From Streptomyces marianii (GTDB lineage Bacteria; Actinomycetota; Actinomycetes; Streptomycetales; Streptomycetaceae): a stretch of 64,000 nt of DNA. The translations under genes and the position numbers were made by a program. This document shows positions 62,752 through 64,000 of the stretch, piece after piece. Every line of letters starts with the position of its first letter. Position 1 is the stretch's first letter. Location: positions 1,612,001 through 1,676,000 of the forward strand of contig NZ_VAWE01000001.1 in assembly GCF_005795905.1 (NCBI RefSeq), in the 5' to 3' direction. Below the pieces are notes generated by a model, which worked only from the letters and a program-made list of their open reading frames with translations, was not told the DNA's origin and ran no database searches.

Positions 62752-63150
62752 GTGATCTCACGTGTGTCAGCGGGCGTTCTGCTGATCTGCGCGGTGCTGC
62801 TGCACGTGGTGACTCCGCTGTGCGCCACCCCTGACGCACCCCGGGCCGAGGCGGCCGTCGTCTCGACCGAGAACAGGAACCCCCACACCGCGGCCGTGGT
62901 CGTCCGCGCCGACGGCGCCGGGCTCCACCACGACGAGTACGACCCGCGCAACCATCCCTCGCGGCTGACCCCGCTCGGCGCCCAGGCCCCCGCCGGCCCC
63001 GGCTACGGGAACACGGGCCACGGCGGCGGCGCCCCGGACGAGACGACGGGCCCCCCGCGCGGTACGTCGGCCTGGACCGCGAGACACAGCCGGAACCCGG
63101 GCGCCGCACCGGCGCCGACCCTGAGCACCCTGCAGTCGTTCCGCTGCTGA
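62752..63150 (+). CDS. Small secreted protein
   Basis: A 132-residue protein from GTG 62752, with AAGGAG about eight bases upstream. The N-terminus is a signal peptide (ISRVSAGVLLICAVLLHVVTPLCA) with a likely cut after TPLCA or nearby. The mature part is Gly/Pro/His-rich and disordered (VVRADGAGLHHDEYDPRNHPSRLTPLG). It has a C-terminal cysteine. It is preceded by an unusually AT-rich 80-base stretch, likely its promoter. Function unknown. Confidence 0.7.
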   Translation: MISRVSAGVLLICAVLLHVVTPLCATPDAPRAEAAVVSTENRNPHTAAVVVRADGAGLHHDEYDPRNHPSRLTPLGAQAPAGPGYGNTGHGGGAPDETTGPPRGTSAWTARHSRNPGAAPAPTLSTLQSFRC

Positions 63151-63331
63151 CCGGCAGGTGCGCCACCGGACGCCGACCCTCCCCCCGAGCCGCCGGGACA
63201 CAGCCCCCGCGCGCCCCGGGACGGACGTCCGGTGCGGCCGACGCCCTCGTCACGAGGCGTCAGGGCCACCGCGGCGCACCCCTCTTCGACGAGGCAGACC
63301 CGTTCCGCATCGAAGAGACCGAGGTACGACC

Positions 63332-63934
63332 ATGCAGTCACTCATCGAGCACGCCCGGCAGTTCCCCGCGCGGATCGCGGGCCAGCAGGACGCCTACGCG
63401 GCGCTCGCGCGGGGGCAGCGGCCCCAGGCGCTGTTCATCACCTGTTCCGACTCCCGGGTGGTCCCTTCGCTGATCACCGGCGCCCGGCCCGGCGACGTGT
63501 TCGAGGTACGCACCGCCGGGAACATCGTCCCGCCCTGGCAGCCGCGGGCGGCCTGCGCCGTCGGGGGCAGCCTGGAGTTCGCCCTGGAGGCCCTGGAAGT
63601 GCCCGACATCGTCGTGTGCGGGCACTCGCACTGCGGCGCCGTCCAGGGCCTGCTGCGGGAGCAGGACGTCCGGAGCATGCCGCTGGTACGGCGCTGGCTC
63701 ACCAGGGCGGGGCACCGCACCGGGCACGACGCGCCCGAGCCGTCCACGGGCGAGGAACTGACGCCCGCCGTGCAGCGGCACGTCCTCACCCAGCTCGGCC
63801 ATCTGCGGACCTACCCCTGCGTCGCCCGGCGGCTGGACTCGGGCCGGCTGCGGCTGCATGCCTGGTTCTACACGGTCGAGTCCGGCGAGGTCCTCGCCTG
63901 CGCGGCGGACGGCCGCACCTTCCGGCCCCTGTGA
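63332..63934 (+). CDS. Beta-class carbonic anhydrase
   Basis: A 200-residue protein. Zinc ligands are in ITCSDSRVVPSLITG (Cys, with the Asp-Arg pair) and VVCGHSHCGAVQGLL (His-x2-Cys). VRTAGNIVPPW is the usual active-site loop, followed by EFALEALEVPDIVVCGHSHCGA. It is shorter at the N-terminus than plant-type enzymes and typical of bacterial ones. It makes bicarbonate from carbon dioxide. No SulP-type bicarbonate transporter is seen before the window ends. Confidence 0.93.
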   Translation: MQSLIEHARQFPARIAGQQDAYAALARGQRPQALFITCSDSRVVPSLITGARPGDVFEVRTAGNIVPPWQPRAACAVGGSLEFALEALEVPDIVVCGHSHCGAVQGLLREQDVRSMPLVRRWLTRAGHRTGHDAPEPSTGEELTPAVQRHVLTQLGHLRTYPCVARRLDSGRLRLHAWFYTVESGEVLACAADGRTFRPL

Positions 63935-64000
63935 TCCGGGCCGGCACCCCGGCCGCCGGCGCCGGCGGCCGCGCACCGCGGTGCCCGCCGCACCGGCCCG

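Overview
The window is very GC-rich DNA with strong third-position GC bias, GTG/TTG starts and a gene set typical of Streptomyces: Spo0M, a TerD paralog, SigB-type sigma factors with RsbW/RsbV/RsbU-like partner-switching proteins, roadblock proteins, a LitR-type B12 MerR regulator and an aromatic-carotenoid (crt) cluster. The mix of insertion sequences, pseudogenes, minisatellites and accessory pathways suggests a chromosome-arm region rather than core. The species cannot be told from the sequence alone.

Layout. 0-4.7 kb is an insertion-sequence island: an IS5-type element with 18-bp ends, a second IS5-like transposase, a complete IS1182-type element with a 16-bp inverted repeat and a 6-bp target duplication, and an ISAs1 fragment. 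The ISAs1 fragment abuts a methyltransferase that has lost its start. 4.7-8 kb holds a small orphan set: the truncated methyltransferase, a PanD-type aspartate decarboxylase, an ATP-grasp ligase and a convergent MFS exporter. 8-10.5 kb is a HelR-type RNA polymerase recycling ATPase with a long hairpin upstream. 11-13 kb is a roadblock trio and 13.4-15.8 kb a CNNM/CBS-domain membrane protein pair. 16-19.5 kb is a BlaI circuit: two matching operators lie before spo0M and between blaI-M56 protease and terD. 20-36 kb is a dense regulatory region with three MarR proteins and an MMPL exporter, PP2C phosphatases, STAS antagonists, RsbW-like kinases, a SigB-type sigma factor with SigB-like promoter matches, a GAF-ANTAR protein, and a three-gene phosphatase/histidine kinase/response regulator operon.

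36-54 kb is a light/carotenoid island. An anti-sigma/ECF sigma pair is followed by crtYTU (+). The convergent crtEIBV operon (-) has 4-nt overlaps at every junction. Upstream of it, also on the minus strand, are an SDR-DUF2867 gene, a CPD photolyase, an FAD oxidoreductase, litR and a broken second photolyase-like gene. The likely product is isorenieratene: GGPP, phytoene and lycopene are made by CrtE, CrtB and CrtI, cyclised by CrtY, and the rings aromatised by CrtU. 54-57 kb carries two more RsbW-like kinases. 57-61.5 kb has a GPP34 protein and an asparaginase-aspartase operon divergent from an AsnC-type regulator. The window ends with a ferredoxin-like gene under a cobalamin riboswitch, a small secreted protein and a beta-carbonic anhydrase.

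The best candidates for something new are the PanD/ATP-grasp set, the BlaI-Spo0M-TerD circuit, the helR leader hairpin, the 34-bp iterons upstream of the SDR-phr-litR operon, and the number of partner-switching modules in about 35 kb.
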